Assembly (NCBI RefSeq): GCF_025397995.1
Contig: NZ_CP104550.1
Location: 958,001-1,022,000, forward strand
Length of the DNA stretch: 64,000 bases
Source: Methanothermobacter wolfeii
Lineage (GTDB): Archaea; Methanobacteriota; Methanobacteria; Methanobacteriales; Methanothermobacteraceae
Direction of reading: 5' to 3'
Positions 17,970-29,600 of this stretch are shown here, piece by piece. Position 1 is the stretch's first letter. Each line of letters begins with the position of its first letter. A model generated the notes under the pieces. The model did not search any database and was not told the DNA's origin. It saw nothing but the letters and a program-made list of their open reading frames with translations. The translations under genes and the position numbers were made by a program.

Positions 17970-18542
17970 CTAGAATGGTGTGTAAACAACTGCCAGTATC
18001 CTTGCCTTTTCTTCTCCTGCTGCATGGAGGTGGTGCGGTACTATGGAGTCGTAGTATATGCTGTCACCGGCCTGGAGGGTGTAGGTGTCCTGGCCGTAGA
18101 TTACCTCGATTTCACCCTCAAGGACGTAGATGAACTCTTCACCCTCATGGGATGATAGTTTGAAGTCGTCCTCATGGATTTCAACGTCTATGATGAAGGG
18201 TTCCATGTGCCTGTCACTTTTGCCTGCTCCCAGGGAGTGGAAGTTGAGGTTGCTTGATCCTGTTTCATCTTCACGTCCTGAGAAGTGTATTACCCTCCGG
18301 GTCTTACCCTTCCTGACTATGATGGGTTCATCCTGTATCCTGTCATCAAGGAGCGTTCCAAGCCGGACTCCGAGGGTCCTTGAGATCTTTATGAGGGGTG
18401 TCAGTGAGGGGAGAACGTCGCCCTCCTCTATTTTACTTATGAGTTCCTGGTTAACACCACTTCTCTCTGCGAGTTCCTGGATAGTGATGTTCTGGTTATC
18501 TCTGAGCTGTTTTATTCTCTCTCCTACCGTGTTCTCGGGCAC
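17970..18542 (-). CDS. XRE-family regulator with C-terminal cupin domain
   Basis: Residues 1-65 form a lambda-repressor-type HTH ('QNITIQELAERSGVNQELIS'). Residues 110-190 form a cupin barrel ('EGEEFIYVLEGEIEVIYG', 'AGDSIYYDS', 'PHHLHAAG') expected to bind a small ligand. The GTG start at 18542 has AGGTGAT five bases upstream. As first gene of the operon it probably controls the thioesterase and acyl-CoA synthetase genes downstream. A paralogue at 51685 has the same position before another acyl-CoA synthetase. Confidence 0.92.
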   Translation of the reverse strand: MPENTVGERIKQLRDNQNITIQELAERSGVNQELISKIEEGDVLPSLTPLIKISRTLGVRLGTLLDDRIQDEPIIVRKGKTRRVIHFSGREDETGSSNLNFHSLGAGKSDRHMEPFIIDVEIHEDDFKLSSHEGEEFIYVLEGEIEVIYGQDTYTLQAGDSIYYDSIVPHHLHAAGEEKARILAVVYTPF

Positions 18543-18614
18543 GCAATCACCTTAAAAATTTGCATCTGAATTAATATTCTGGGATAATCCCTTTAAAAAA
18601 ATTGCTGTTGGACC

Positions 18615-18911
18615 CTAGTCCGTGTTCCAGCGGGTGTTATTGCGGGATTTAGTGGTGTTTATGTATATCAGTTCCTGGGTTTCATTGGCTGTTGTGTTGT
18701 TTGTGATGTTCATGACGTGTTTCCTGAGGGTTACCGGCTGGAAGCCAGGGTTACCGGCTGTTTCAATGCGTTCTTCCGCCGGGAGGATCTGGGTGGGGAT
18801 TTCAACCGCAAAGGATGGCTTCAGAACCATGCATACCGATGATGAAAAGCCATAGGCAATCAGTGCAATCATGAGAACCGCGAATAATCGTCCCCTCTTT
18901 GTTGAATTCAA
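18615..18911 (-). CDS. Small exported or membrane-anchored protein, unrecognised
   Basis: 98 residues with a basic N terminus ('MNSTKRGR') and a hydrophobic segment at about 9-35, giving a signal peptide or anchor. The remainder has several N-glycosylation-type sequons (NIT, NTT, NET, NTT), as expected for a surface protein. It shares a short divergent region with glnK. No family is recognised. Confidence 0.6.
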   Translation of the reverse strand: MNSTKRGRLFAVLMIALIAYGFSSSVCMVLKPSFAVEIPTQILPAEERIETAGNPGFQPVTLRKHVMNITNNTTANETQELIYINTTKSRNNTRWNTD

Positions 18912-19019
18912 CTTAACACCTCTTTAAGATTCTATTGACTTTATTGTATTTTAATGTTGGCTTCAGACGGTATGTTAGGAGGCGACTCTGACTCTAGTCT
19001 TAAATATCTAATCCAATAG

Positions 19020-19379
<360 letters not shown>

Positions 19380-19487
19380 CACGTAAGCATAATAGAGGTT
19401 AATTAATTTCATTAGTCTTCTATTTTATCTGAATATATTAATTTTTATTGAATCATATTCTGAAAATATAATTAGAGAATACCGAAA

Positions 19488-19537
19488 GGTTTATATAGAA
19501 TTATCACCCACCATCATACTGTCGGAAGATTGCTTCT
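19488..19537 (+). promoter_or_regulatory. Promoter and possible NrpR operator of amt-glnK
   Basis: A strong BRE/TATA (CGAAAGGTTTATATAG, TATA at 19490-19497) is followed about 27 bases later by GGAA (19524-19527), six bases, then TTCT (19534-19537). This differs by one base from GGAA-N6-TTCC, the operator of the nitrogen repressor NrpR in methanogens. It would overlap the transcription start. Confidence 0.55.
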
Positions 19538-19572
19538 GCTTTCCGGTATTGATTTGGTTAAGGAGGAATTTA

Positions 19573-21143
<1,571 letters not shown>

Positions 21144-21246
21144 AAGTATTTTATATTCTTATTCTTTCTTTTAATTTTTCAGGGACAAAAAAGAAACCTT
21201 TTTTACCATCCATATACAGACATATGAACAAAAAGGATTACATAAC

Positions 21247-21777
21247 TTGAGGTACATCACACCATTTATACTGATATTCATTCTCATAACAGTTTTTACC
21301 AGTGCAGGTGCCAACACAACTGAGAACACCACCGCAGAGAATGTAACCATTAAAAATACAGGAAACAATGCACTGATTCAGCCAATGGCAACTGAAGCCT
21401 CTATTACCATAAACCCTACCTACCTTGATCTTGGAACAGTGGAGCCAGATGGTATCGAAAGAAGCTACTATGAGGTTACATTTTTAACCGCATCCCAGAG
21501 AGGCCAGCTTAGATTATACGTTTATTCAGAATCAGACAGTCTCATGAGTACAGATAACCAGGAAATACCCATATCAAACCTAAAGTACAGCATAAATTAT
21601 AACAGCCCATATGGACTGATAGTGGTGGAAAAAAAATCATTCACAACCACACCCTACCTGTTCTGGCAGAGAAATGGAAATACAGAGGTGGAAATACCAA
21701 TCAATTACCATATAACAGTTCCACCCTTCATAGATCCAGGTACATACAGCACCAGAATCATATACCAGGCAATCTAA
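21247..21777 (+). CDS. Secreted protein, unrecognised
   Basis: 176 residues with an N-terminal signal ('RYITPFILIFILITVFTSAG'), followed by a Thr/Asn-rich stretch with several glycosylation sequons (NTT, NTT, NVT). The remainder is predicted beta-rich ('TINPTYLDLGTVEPDG'), resembling an Ig-like or DUF916-type surface domain. The start appears to be TTG at 21247, with AAAAGGA upstream. It ends 20 bases before the convergent pdxS stop. Function unknown. Confidence 0.65.
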   Translation: MRYITPFILIFILITVFTSAGANTTENTTAENVTIKNTGNNALIQPMATEASITINPTYLDLGTVEPDGIERSYYEVTFLTASQRGQLRLYVYSESDSLMSTDNQEIPISNLKYSINYNSPYGLIVVEKKSFTTTPYLFWQRNGNTEVEIPINYHITVPPFIDPGTYSTRIIYQAI

Positions 21778-21799
21778 AAAAAATTAATTTTAGGGGAGA

Positions 21800-22681
21800 C
21801 TACCATCCCCTGTCCTGCATCCTGGCCTCATCAGGGATCTCACTGATTTCAAGGCCCCTCATCGCGGTTCCAAGGCCCCTTGAAACCTCCGCTATAACCT
21901 CGGGATCATCATAGTGAGCTGTTGCCTCAACTATGGCCCTTGCATAACCCTCAGGGTTATCTGACTTGAATATACCTGAACCCACAAAGACGCCGTCTGC
22001 ACCAAGCTGCATCATGAGGGCCGCGTCTGCAGGTGTTGCCACACCCCCTGCTGCAAAGTTAACCACAGGAAGCTTACCAAGCTTTGCTGTTTCCCTGACA
22101 AGTTCAAGGGGTGCTTCAATCTTTCTTGCGAATTCCCAGAGCTCCTCTTCCTCCTTGTTCCCTATCTCCCTGATCTCACTCATCATTATCCTCATGTGCC
22201 TTACGGCTTCAACGATGTTACCTGTCCCTGGTTCGCCCTTGGTCCTTATCATGGCAGCCCCCTCATCTATCCTCCGGAGTGCCTCGCCGAGGTTCCTTGC
22301 ACCGCAAACAAATGGAACGGTAAATTTTTTCTTATCAATGTGAAAGCGTTCATCCGCAGGGGTTAAAACCTCACTCTCGTCTATCATGTCAACACCGAGG
22401 GCCTCCAGGACCTGGGCCTCAACGAAGTGTCCTATCCTTACCTTGGCCATGACAGGTATGGACACCGCGTCCATTATCTCCTGGACCTTGTTGGGATCAG
22501 CCATCCTTGCAACTCCACCTGAGGCCCTTATATCAGCGGGGACCTTCTCAAGGGCCATGACAGCGACTGCACCGGAATCCTCTGCAATGGCTGCCTGTTC
22601 AGCGTTCACAACGTCCATTATAACGCCGCCCTTGGTCATCTTTGCAAATCCTTTCTTGAGTACTTCTGTACCATGCAGCAT
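21800..22681 (-). CDS. pdxS: Pyridoxal 5'-phosphate synthase subunit PdxS
   Basis: Condenses ribose 5-phosphate, glyceraldehyde 3-phosphate and ammonia to pyridoxal phosphate, with ammonia from PdxT. A TIM barrel of 293 residues. Conserved segments include '[20 protein letters not shown]' (catalytic Lys), '[13 protein letters not shown]', '[15 protein letters not shown]' and '[12 protein letters not shown]'. The ATG at 22681 has GGAGGAG upstream. pdxT is not adjacent in this window. Confidence 0.97.
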   Translation of the reverse strand: MLHGTEVLKKGFAKMTKGGVIMDVVNAEQAAIAEDSGAVAVMALEKVPADIRASGGVARMADPNKVQEIMDAVSIPVMAKVRIGHFVEAQVLEALGVDMIDESEVLTPADERFHIDKKKFTVPFVCGARNLGEALRRIDEGAAMIRTKGEPGTGNIVEAVRHMRIMMSEIREIGNKEEEELWEFARKIEAPLELVRETAKLGKLPVVNFAAGGVATPADAALMMQLGADGVFVGSGIFKSDNPEGYARAIVEATAHYDDPEVIAEVSRGLGTAMRGLEISEIPDEARMQDRGW

Positions 22682-22807
22682 GATCAATCTCCTCCATTAG
22701 AATAATCATTAACATTTATGAATGTCGGTCTTTAAATAGCTATTGCGGATCCCAAAATATTTAAGTGGACCCCTCAACATATAAATGTAAAAACTGGCGT
22801 GGTTGAA

Positions 22808-23002
22808 ATGGTTGCCGGAACATTCACAGGATCAGTAATCTACTCACATGGAATCCCAGCAGTCCTTGGATTCATCAGCATGCTGCTCATATGTAACGGG
22901 GTCATGGATGAAAACAGGGAACAGTTACTTGGGGGTGTGGGTCTCTTCTTTGCAGCGGGACTCCTCCCATTCATCATACTGCCCCTCATCCTCGGGATCT
23001 GA
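22808..23002 (+). CDS. Small two-helix membrane protein, unrecognised
   Basis: 64 residues with two hydrophobic segments ('GIPAVLGFISMLLICNGVMD' and 'GVGLFFAAGLLPFIILPLIL'), joined by an acidic loop. A GTG at 22799 would add three residues. A TATA-like element (ATATTTAAG) lies about 45 bases upstream. No family or partner is recognised. Confidence 0.6.
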   Translation: MVAGTFTGSVIYSHGIPAVLGFISMLLICNGVMDENREQLLGGVGLFFAAGLLPFIILPLILGI

Positions 23003-23045
23003 TCCCGGGTAAACGGTTTATTATCATGCACAAAGTCAGCTCTTT

Positions 23046-23873
23046 TTAAATTTTACCTTCAAGTTTTCCCGTGGCCATCATTGAGGCGAATCTACCTGCA
23101 TCCAGTGGCCCCGCCCGCTGCCTCATATAGACGTAAGCCGCCATGTAGGTATCCCCCAGGCCCGTTGGTTCAAGTTCCCTGACTGCCTCCACAGCCTTTA
23201 CCTCCATTAAACGGCCCCTGCGGTATATAAAAGAACCCCTGCTTCCTCGGGTCACCACAGCCTCATCAACATGTTCACCCATGAGCATAAGGGCCCTTCT
23301 CCTCTCATCTGCTATTACTCCAAGCTCATTCACATCAAGAAAGACCGCATCTGAACAGTCAAGGACACTCCAGATTTTCCTGCTGAATCCAAGTGAAACA
23401 CCAGGGTTCCCCTGGAATCTGAGGTAGCCCTGCAGTCCCGTGTAGAGGCTGTGCCCTTCTCCCAGAAATTTAAGGGTGCTGATGGGTATGTCCGATGGCA
23501 ACAGTGGCCCTGCAAGGACAGCGGTCCACCCCTCTCCCGCCATCTCCACAATATCATCTACATATAAAGGGTTTTCAGCAAAGTTTGATCTCTGGATCCT
23601 GTCATCAGGGTCCCCGTCACTGTATATGTTCTCAAATTCAACCGTTGCCTCCCTGTATACAGGGATGATTTCAGTGTCCTCTGGAAAAGCCTCAAGGAGG
23701 TGAAGATCCTCCTCTGCAATGGTCACGACGGCGGTGTGCTCCACCCCGAGATAGGACAGGAGCCTTGCGTAATAGTATACAGCTCCACCTGTCCTTAACG
23801 ATACCCTCTCCCCCCTTATTATCCGGTCCCTGCTCACGGGGCCGATAAGGAGGTATCTCTCTCCTGCCTTCAA
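23046..23873 (-). CDS. PfkB/ribokinase-like protein
   Basis: 275 residues with the PfkB C-terminal signature in a variant form: 'PTGLGDTYMAAYVYMR' (usual GAGD is GLGD). An N-terminal 'RTGGAVYYYARLLSYLG' matches the GG-type first signature. Sugar or nucleoside kinase activity is inferred; the substrate is unknown. The start is TTG at 23873 overlapping the HisA-like stop, with GGGAGG upstream. The two genes form a coupled pair and may act in one pathway. Confidence 0.75.
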   Translation of the reverse strand: MKAGERYLLIGPVSRDRIIRGERVSLRTGGAVYYYARLLSYLGVEHTAVVTIAEEDLHLLEAFPEDTEIIPVYREATVEFENIYSDGDPDDRIQRSNFAENPLYVDDIVEMAGEGWTAVLAGPLLPSDIPISTLKFLGEGHSLYTGLQGYLRFQGNPGVSLGFSRKIWSVLDCSDAVFLDVNELGVIADERRRALMLMGEHVDEAVVTRGSRGSFIYRRGRLMEVKAVEAVRELEPTGLGDTYMAAYVYMRQRAGPLDAGRFASMMATGKLEGKI

Positions 23874-24553
23874 CCGGGCATCAACCTCCCCTCATGGAGC
23901 GCCCTTCCAGCAAGGACCCTTCTAACCCCCATGGCCTCAAGTTCAGGGATCTCCTCAGGTAGCACGCCTCCCCCAGGGACGATCCTGTCAATGAGCGGCC
24001 TGAAGACCTCAAGGAGTTCCCTGTTAAACCCTGCACCCGTACCCACCGAGCTGATATCAAGGAGTATTATGTCACCGGTCTCCATCCCGAGGAGTCTGTC
24101 CCTCAACTCCTCAAGTCCAAGGTCAATGCCGGCTGAGTAGAGCTCCATGTCCTTCACATCAACGCTTATCACGGTCCTTGAAGGCGGGTACCTTCTGATT
24201 ATCTCTTCAAGTTCCTCAAATGATGATAGGGTTTCGGTTGCAGCCACAACCATGGAAGCGTGTTCAAGGAAGAATCCGAATGTTTGAGAATCCTTAACCC
24301 CCGCATCAAGGATTACCGGGAGCACATGGTTCACCCTCCCCACCACATCAAGGTTGTGGCCTTTACCTTCAATGGCGTCAAGGTCAGCTATGTAAACCGA
24401 TCCTGCACCCATGGCCTTCAGGGAGAGGGCTATGCTCACAGGGTCCGGTGTGTCTGAGAAGACCGTCTCAAGGGGCCTGTAGTTTTCACGTTCACCTGAT
24501 TTACCGGATACTGCCATTCCATTCATAAGGTCAAGGACGGGTATGATCTCCAT
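23870..24553 (-). CDS. HisA/HisF-like TIM-barrel protein
   Basis: 227-residue HisA-related protein starting 'MEIIPVLDLMNGMAVSGKSG', with 'VYIADLDAIEGKGHN' and 'ILDAGVKD' as in HisA. Methanogens normally encode a canonical HisA elsewhere, and this one is a divergent paralogue. A C-terminal phosphate-binding 'GGGVLPEEI' and 'GRALHEGRL' are present. It is coupled to the PfkB-like gene by overlap. The reaction is unknown; an isomerase or aldolase acting on a phosphosugar is plausible. ATG at 24553 has GGTGAT upstream. Confidence 0.75.
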   Translation of the reverse strand: MEIIPVLDLMNGMAVSGKSGERENYRPLETVFSDTPDPVSIALSLKAMGAGSVYIADLDAIEGKGHNLDVVGRVNHVLPVILDAGVKDSQTFGFFLEHASMVVAATETLSSFEELEEIIRRYPPSRTVISVDVKDMELYSAGIDLGLEELRDRLLGMETGDIILLDISSVGTGAGFNRELLEVFRPLIDRIVPGGGVLPEEIPELEAMGVRRVLAGRALHEGRLMPG

Positions 24554-24708
24554 GGTATCACCGTAACTTATAGTATAATCTGGTAAGGAATAAAATATGC
24601 TCGCCATCACCTCAGACGATGAACAGAACACTATCTGCTCTGAAGAGATAAAAATAGTTTTGATCCAGAAAAAAACCTTTTCCAGCGAAAAAAGGAAGGG
24701 GGGAATCT

Positions 24709-25047
24709 CTAACCCTGCACCATGATGAGTTTACCTGTCTTTGGGTCCCTGTAGACGGTTCCCATCTCAACGAAGCCCTGACCTGAACCCGAACTGGTCT
24801 GGGGTGTGTCGTTGAGTTCCTGGCCCCTCTGGACCTCCACCGCCTTCTTCATGGCCTCCATGGTCTCCTGCCTCTCCTGTGGTGTCATGTCTGCAAAGAC
24901 AACGTTCTGCATGTTCCAGGAGAGCACAAGGAATATGAGGAATCCGACTGAGAGTACCAGCATTGCATCAACAAGGTTTGCGCTCCCTGCCATTGGATCC
25001 TCTTCATTTTGATCCGACAGGAGTCTTCGCCGGCGCCTCAGCGGCAT
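24709..25047 (-). CDS. ExbD-like protein (DUF2149)
   Basis: 112 residues: basic N terminus ('PLRRRRRLL'), then one membrane helix with an acidic residue ('[20 protein letters not shown]', residues 25-44), then a short external tail. The helix resembles the ExbD/TolR/MotB proton-carrying helix, with an Asp at the right place. The external domain is much shorter than in bacterial ExbD and no peptidoglycan-binding part is seen. The ATG at 25047 has GGAGGTGAT upstream, so it overlaps the ExbB-like gene by 44 bases. Expected to form a proton channel with that protein. Confidence 0.78.
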   Translation of the reverse strand: MPLRRRRRLLSDQNEEDPMAGSANLVDAMLVLSVGFLIFLVLSWNMQNVVFADMTPQERQETMEAMKKAVEVQRGQELNDTPQTSSGSGQGFVEMGTVYRDPKTGKLIMVQG

Positions 25048-25684
25048 TCTCCATCACCTCCAGTACAGCTTCGGCCATGGTCTCAAGGTTTGACATGTAC
25101 TCCTCGTACCATCTCCTCCTGACCTTGGAGATGACATAGGCTATACCACCGGATGCGAGTCCAACGACCGTTGTATCGAATGCTATTATGATGGCTTGTG
25201 CCAGTGTGTTTATGTCACCCGCCCCGAGGGCTGCAAGGCCGGGGCCCATGGGGATGAGGGTACCCATCAACCCGAGGGTCGGGCCAAGCCTTGTTACTAT
25301 ATCCGTCTTCTCAAGGCTCTTGGCAGCCCTGAGCTCCTCATTCTCTATGAGTTTCCTTGCAAGGGCCTCCCTTGACTTTGTTCCAAGATTTTCTGTGTTT
25401 ACAATGTCCCTTAGAACATCCTTCTGGCTCTGGGGTATGTTCATTGAATCAACAACTTCCATTATCCTTTCAGGTGTCCCCGGGTTTGATATTGACTTTA
25501 TGGCGGATTCTATTTCCTTCACATCTGTCCTTATCCTTCCGGAGTACTCTGAGATCATGCCACCCAGTGTTACTATGGCGTATACCATGAATGCCAGAAG
25601 CCCTGCTATAACAGGTATGAGGAGGCTCTGGGAGACAACGTGCAGGGCACCGCTAAGTATTTCACTGCCTGGTACTGCAACCAT
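25004..25684 (-). CDS. MotA/TolQ/ExbB proton-channel family protein
   Basis: 226 residues with three membrane helices (about 17-42, 130-157 and 165-190) and a cytoplasmic helical loop between the first and second. The family signature is visible in '[20 protein letters not shown]'. With the DUF2149 protein it would convert the proton or sodium gradient to mechanical work. The ATG at 25684 has GAGGTGA upstream. It lies 13 bases after the DUF2162 gene, and all belong to a minus-strand cluster with CobN-like and FmdE-like surface proteins. Confidence 0.85.
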   Translation of the reverse strand: MVAVPGSEILSGALHVVSQSLLIPVIAGLLAFMVYAIVTLGGMISEYSGRIRTDVKEIESAIKSISNPGTPERIMEVVDSMNIPQSQKDVLRDIVNTENLGTKSREALARKLIENEELRAAKSLEKTDIVTRLGPTLGLMGTLIPMGPGLAALGAGDINTLAQAIIIAFDTTVVGLASGGIAYVISKVRRRWYEEYMSNLETMAEAVLEVMENAAEAPAKTPVGSK

Positions 25685-25697
25685 ACTAATTCACCTC

Positions 25698-26408
25698 TCA
25701 TTCTATAAAAGTGCTTTTTTTCTTGTTAAGGTAGATTCCAAGTCCTATAAGTGCCAGTGTCCCCAGGACAACGTAGATAATCGTATCTATACCCGGCACC
25801 GTGAGGGGTGTCATTTTCATTGTCATGACACTGTTGACATTTGGAAGTACGATGGCGGCCGTGAGGAAGTAAAGGCCTGCAAACAGCATGAAGTTACCTA
25901 GGAGTACAGGGTAAGGTTTATCTATGGCCCTGGAGATTCCATTGGCAAAGATATAGAAGAATGCTATGAATGCTGCGAGTATGACGCCTGAATATTTGCC
26001 GAGGGTCACCGCTGAAACACCGATTATGGGTGAGATGAGTATTATGCTGACCAGCACCGCCCCGAAGCAGCAGGGGCATGGAGCCACCATTGCAACGCAT
26101 GCCGTCCTTGCAGTGTCCCGCCGGTGTTCCTTCCATTCACGGAGGGTGTGTACACCTGCAAATATGAGGATCGCTGCCATGATTATGGTTATCAGTGAAC
26201 TGTAGGTGTTGAAGAATCCCTGAACTGAGCTGATGTATGCGTTTGCAAGGGCCGATAGACCAAAAACTCCAAGACCGTATCCTGCTGTTACAAGGGCCGC
26301 CATCCGTTTTGAGAGTCCGGCAAATCCCATTGCCAGCCCAATTTTAACTCCAAATATCAGAAGAACCGAGAGTATTCCAGCCTGCCATAGTAGGTTTGCA
26401 ATGTCCAT
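25698..26408 (-). CDS. DUF2162 predicted transporter
   Basis: 236 residues, about seven membrane helices. A cysteine motif 'VAPCPCCFGAVLVSIILIS' lies in a membrane segment near residue 105, a possible metal-handling site. The third segment 'TARTACVAMV' adds another Cys. The fold resembles small LysE/DsbD-like transporters, but the substrate is unknown. The ATG at 26408 has AAGGTG upstream; a longer frame to 26474 has no ribosome site. It sits between the CobN-like gene (upstream) and the ExbB-like gene (downstream). Confidence 0.75.
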   Translation of the reverse strand: MDIANLLWQAGILSVLLIFGVKIGLAMGFAGLSKRMAALVTAGYGLGVFGLSALANAYISSVQGFFNTYSSLITIIMAAILIFAGVHTLREWKEHRRDTARTACVAMVAPCPCCFGAVLVSIILISPIIGVSAVTLGKYSGVILAAFIAFFYIFANGISRAIDKPYPVLLGNFMLFAGLYFLTAAIVLPNVNSVMTMKMTPLTVPGIDTIIYVVLGTLALIGLGIYLNKKKSTFIE

Positions 26409-26604
26409 GATCCACACCTTCTCTTTCACATAGCATTTATGATTAATTAGTATATAAATTAAATTATTACTCAAACCAGGAATCAGAGGATGAAGTTAAT
26501 ACTCCCATCTGGAAGAACCCGGAACCTTATTCAATCAATTTTTATAAAAAATAAAATAAAACTGATATTTATATTTTCCGGAAAAAAATTGGTGAAGGAG
26601 GTAT

Positions 26605-29600
26605 TCACCTCCTTCCAGGTCCAAGGAAGTAGCCCACTCCTACAAGGGCAAGGAGCGCCACAATACCTATGACTCCGTAAACAGGGAAATCCTGCTTCTC
26701 ATTTAGTGTTTCAGGAGTCTCTTTAACCTCATAGGATTTCTGTGGACCTGTTCCACCTTCTGAAGCACCTGCCGACGAACCCGTCCTTCCACCTGACGAA
26801 CCACCAGGTGATGGGTTCACAGGACCGGTGACAGGACCCGTAACTGGATTTTCACCAGGATCTGAAGCAGGTTCAGGGGCAAATATCGCCGCACCGGTTG
26901 CTGCATACAGTGCTGATGTGAATTTCCCTTTAACATCGGCGGACATGTACTGGCTCAGCCACTTCATGAGCTCCCTGTCACCACAGATTGACCCTGAACA
27001 TGAAACACCATGCTCAGCCACATAGGATCCAAGGGCCTCTGCAATGTAGGCGAGTTTCTGTGGACTGGCATCCCACTGGCCCCTGTTCGCCATCTCAGCA
27101 AAGTGGGCCAGGATATCCATTGCAGCGTAGGGGTTCCTTGAATAGGCCACGCTGATTCCAAGGTTATACCTGTCTGCAACAACTGCATCGAAGTATGCGT
27201 CCCAGAAGGCGCTGTCAAGTAGGTCCGGTACGGTGTACTCCCATCCCACAAGGTGGGACGTGTACTTCGCTATGGTCCTTGGTCCGGAGTAGCCCTCACT
27301 GAGGATGCTCCTTATCCAATCAGGGTTGAGGTACCTTGTCCTGTACTCCATCGCTATGAACTGCTTCAGGGTCATGACTGCCGGGTTTGCCGGGTTGGAG
27401 TATCTGAGCACATAGAGATCAGGGGCCCTTCCATTGTTCATCATTTCAATGGCCATTGAAAGTCCGCCGAAGTAGTCGAAGTAGTCGTCGTTGTCAGCCA
27501 CCCCATACAGATTCGTGCTCCTGCTGTGGTAAGCCGTCTGAACACCCTTCAGCAGTTCCTTAAATGTATAAGGCATTGAAACACCCCAGGAACGTTCACT
27601 GTAGGCGTGGCTCATCCTGTTGAAGTAGATCTCTGCAAGTTCGCTCCTGTCATTCCAGGTCCATGACATCTCGGCGCCCTTACTGACACCCGCACCATAG
27701 TCACCCACAGGCGGGGCGAAGATCCTTGTAATGGCTATTTCACCGGCCTCTATGGCGTTCAGTCCCATGGCCATATATTTCAGGGTATCGTTGATCCAGT
27801 GCTTTGCGATGTAATTGGTATCCAGTGACTCGTTGCCCCTGAAGTTGGTGTACTTTGCATCAACAAGGGTCTGGAGCACGTAGTCCAGGGATGTCCTGAG
27901 TTCCGGGTGCTCCTCAACAATCCTTCTGTATGAGGCTGCAAGGGCAACCCTGTAGGCCCTGTCCATGTTTATGAGGAGCCTCGGGAAGAGGTCCCTGAAG
28001 AGTCCGCTGGTTGTTACAATCGGGTCCACCCTGGGTCTTTCTGTCAGAGCAGGGAGCCCTGAAGCCGCACGTACCGTGTTGAGATCCGTGAGTAGCTGTG
28101 ATAGTGGTGTTGCCTTTATGCTTCCAGCCGAACCCGTTGATGACCATGTTGGCTCCACACCCATGAGTCTGAGTACGAAGGATACCATTGTACCGTCATC
28201 ACGGACAGTTTCAACACACCATACAACGGCAGCCACCTTCTCAGGTATGACATCGAACTGTGCAAGTGCCATGTCAGCCAGCCTCTTACCCAGGTTCCAT
28301 GCCGTCCTTGTCGGCATGAGGTTCTCTGATACCGCATAGAAGTTACTGCCTGTTGGAAGTGCCATGGGGTTTCCTGATGGGGTCGTTACCTGAACGTGGT
28401 GTTATGAACCCCCCGTTAAGGGCATCGAGAAGCGAGTTCATCTCTGAACCGAAGCTCTGATTTATAAGGTAAGCGTATCCCTTTGCCCTGTTAAGGAGTT
28501 CTATTATCTGTGCATCGTCTGTTAGGGTCTCCGGTGCTCTTCCCCTTATTATCTGGAGTATCCAGTCCACTGTCCTGTTGTTAACCTCTTCTGCCTGGAT
28601 CGCCGTGAGTTTATCGAAGTCCATGCCCATGCTGGAGGCTATAAGCCTCTGGAGTGATGGACTGGATGGTCCTCCGTCTGCGGATACATGGCTGCTGCAA
28701 GTAGAGCCACCTCTTCATCGGTCCAGGTAAGGCCGAATGTGTGGAGCCCGACAGGCATGAGGGTCTGCTGGAGCATCACAAGGTAGTCATCAACCCTTTC
28801 AACGTCGTCCTCTGTGAAGTTTTCAGGGTTTATGTTGATCTCCGGGGCGATGTTTAGCTTTATAACCATGTTCCTTATGGACTCAAGGTACTCAGCCTTA
28901 AGGGGGCTTGCATCCGGTGTTCTTGAGTAGGTGTCTATAAGTGCCCTGAGATCGAGGAGGTCACCGTAGAGCTGGGTTGTCTTAAGTGGTGGTGTTAGAT
29001 GGTCAACTATAACGGCGTATCCCCTTCTCTTGGACTGTATGCCCTCACCCACACCGTCCACGATGTATATGTATACTGAGGGCTTTGTACCGGCACATAT
29101 CTGTGAGAAGTCAAAGCTGCTCAGGGCTACCTGTTTCCTTGGGAGCCACTCGTAGGTTGCGTGTCTTCCAATGTGGACCTGTGCATCGGCATTGAAGACC
29201 GTGTTAACCCATGCGTACCATGCAAGGTACTGGTGTGGTGGTGCAACGACCGTGCTGTGGTAGAGCTTCTCAACATCCGCCTCCCAGCCACGCTGGGGCT
29301 CCGGTCCTATGAAGACGTTGCCAAAGAGTATACCTGGAATTACGATGTACTTCTTACCGTTCCTTTCAACAGTCATGATGTTTCCCGGTGCCTCGCCCCA
29401 TCCGTTGAATCCAGGGACTGAAAGGCTCTGGAATTCATTCTTAAACTGATAGAAAAGGTTCCATGATGCTTCAGTGCTCTTACCAGTCTTTGCATTCTCC
29501 AAAACTGCTTTAAGTGCTTCTGTCATATTTCCTATCAGTCTAACTGCCTGCTGTGCCTTTTCAGGGTAACTGTTTGCAAGGGATATCATCTCTGGGGTCC

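Noticed and set aside
25188-25901. 237-codon plus-strand open frame opposite the ExbB-like gene
   Set aside because: Antisense shadow; the minus-strand genes have clear family motifs and Shine-Dalgarno sites.
28343-28676. Programmed ribosomal frameshifting in the CobN-like gene
   Set aside because: The sites lack a convincing slippery heptamer plus structure, and two opposite shifts plus a stop codon in one gene fit mutation or base-call error better.
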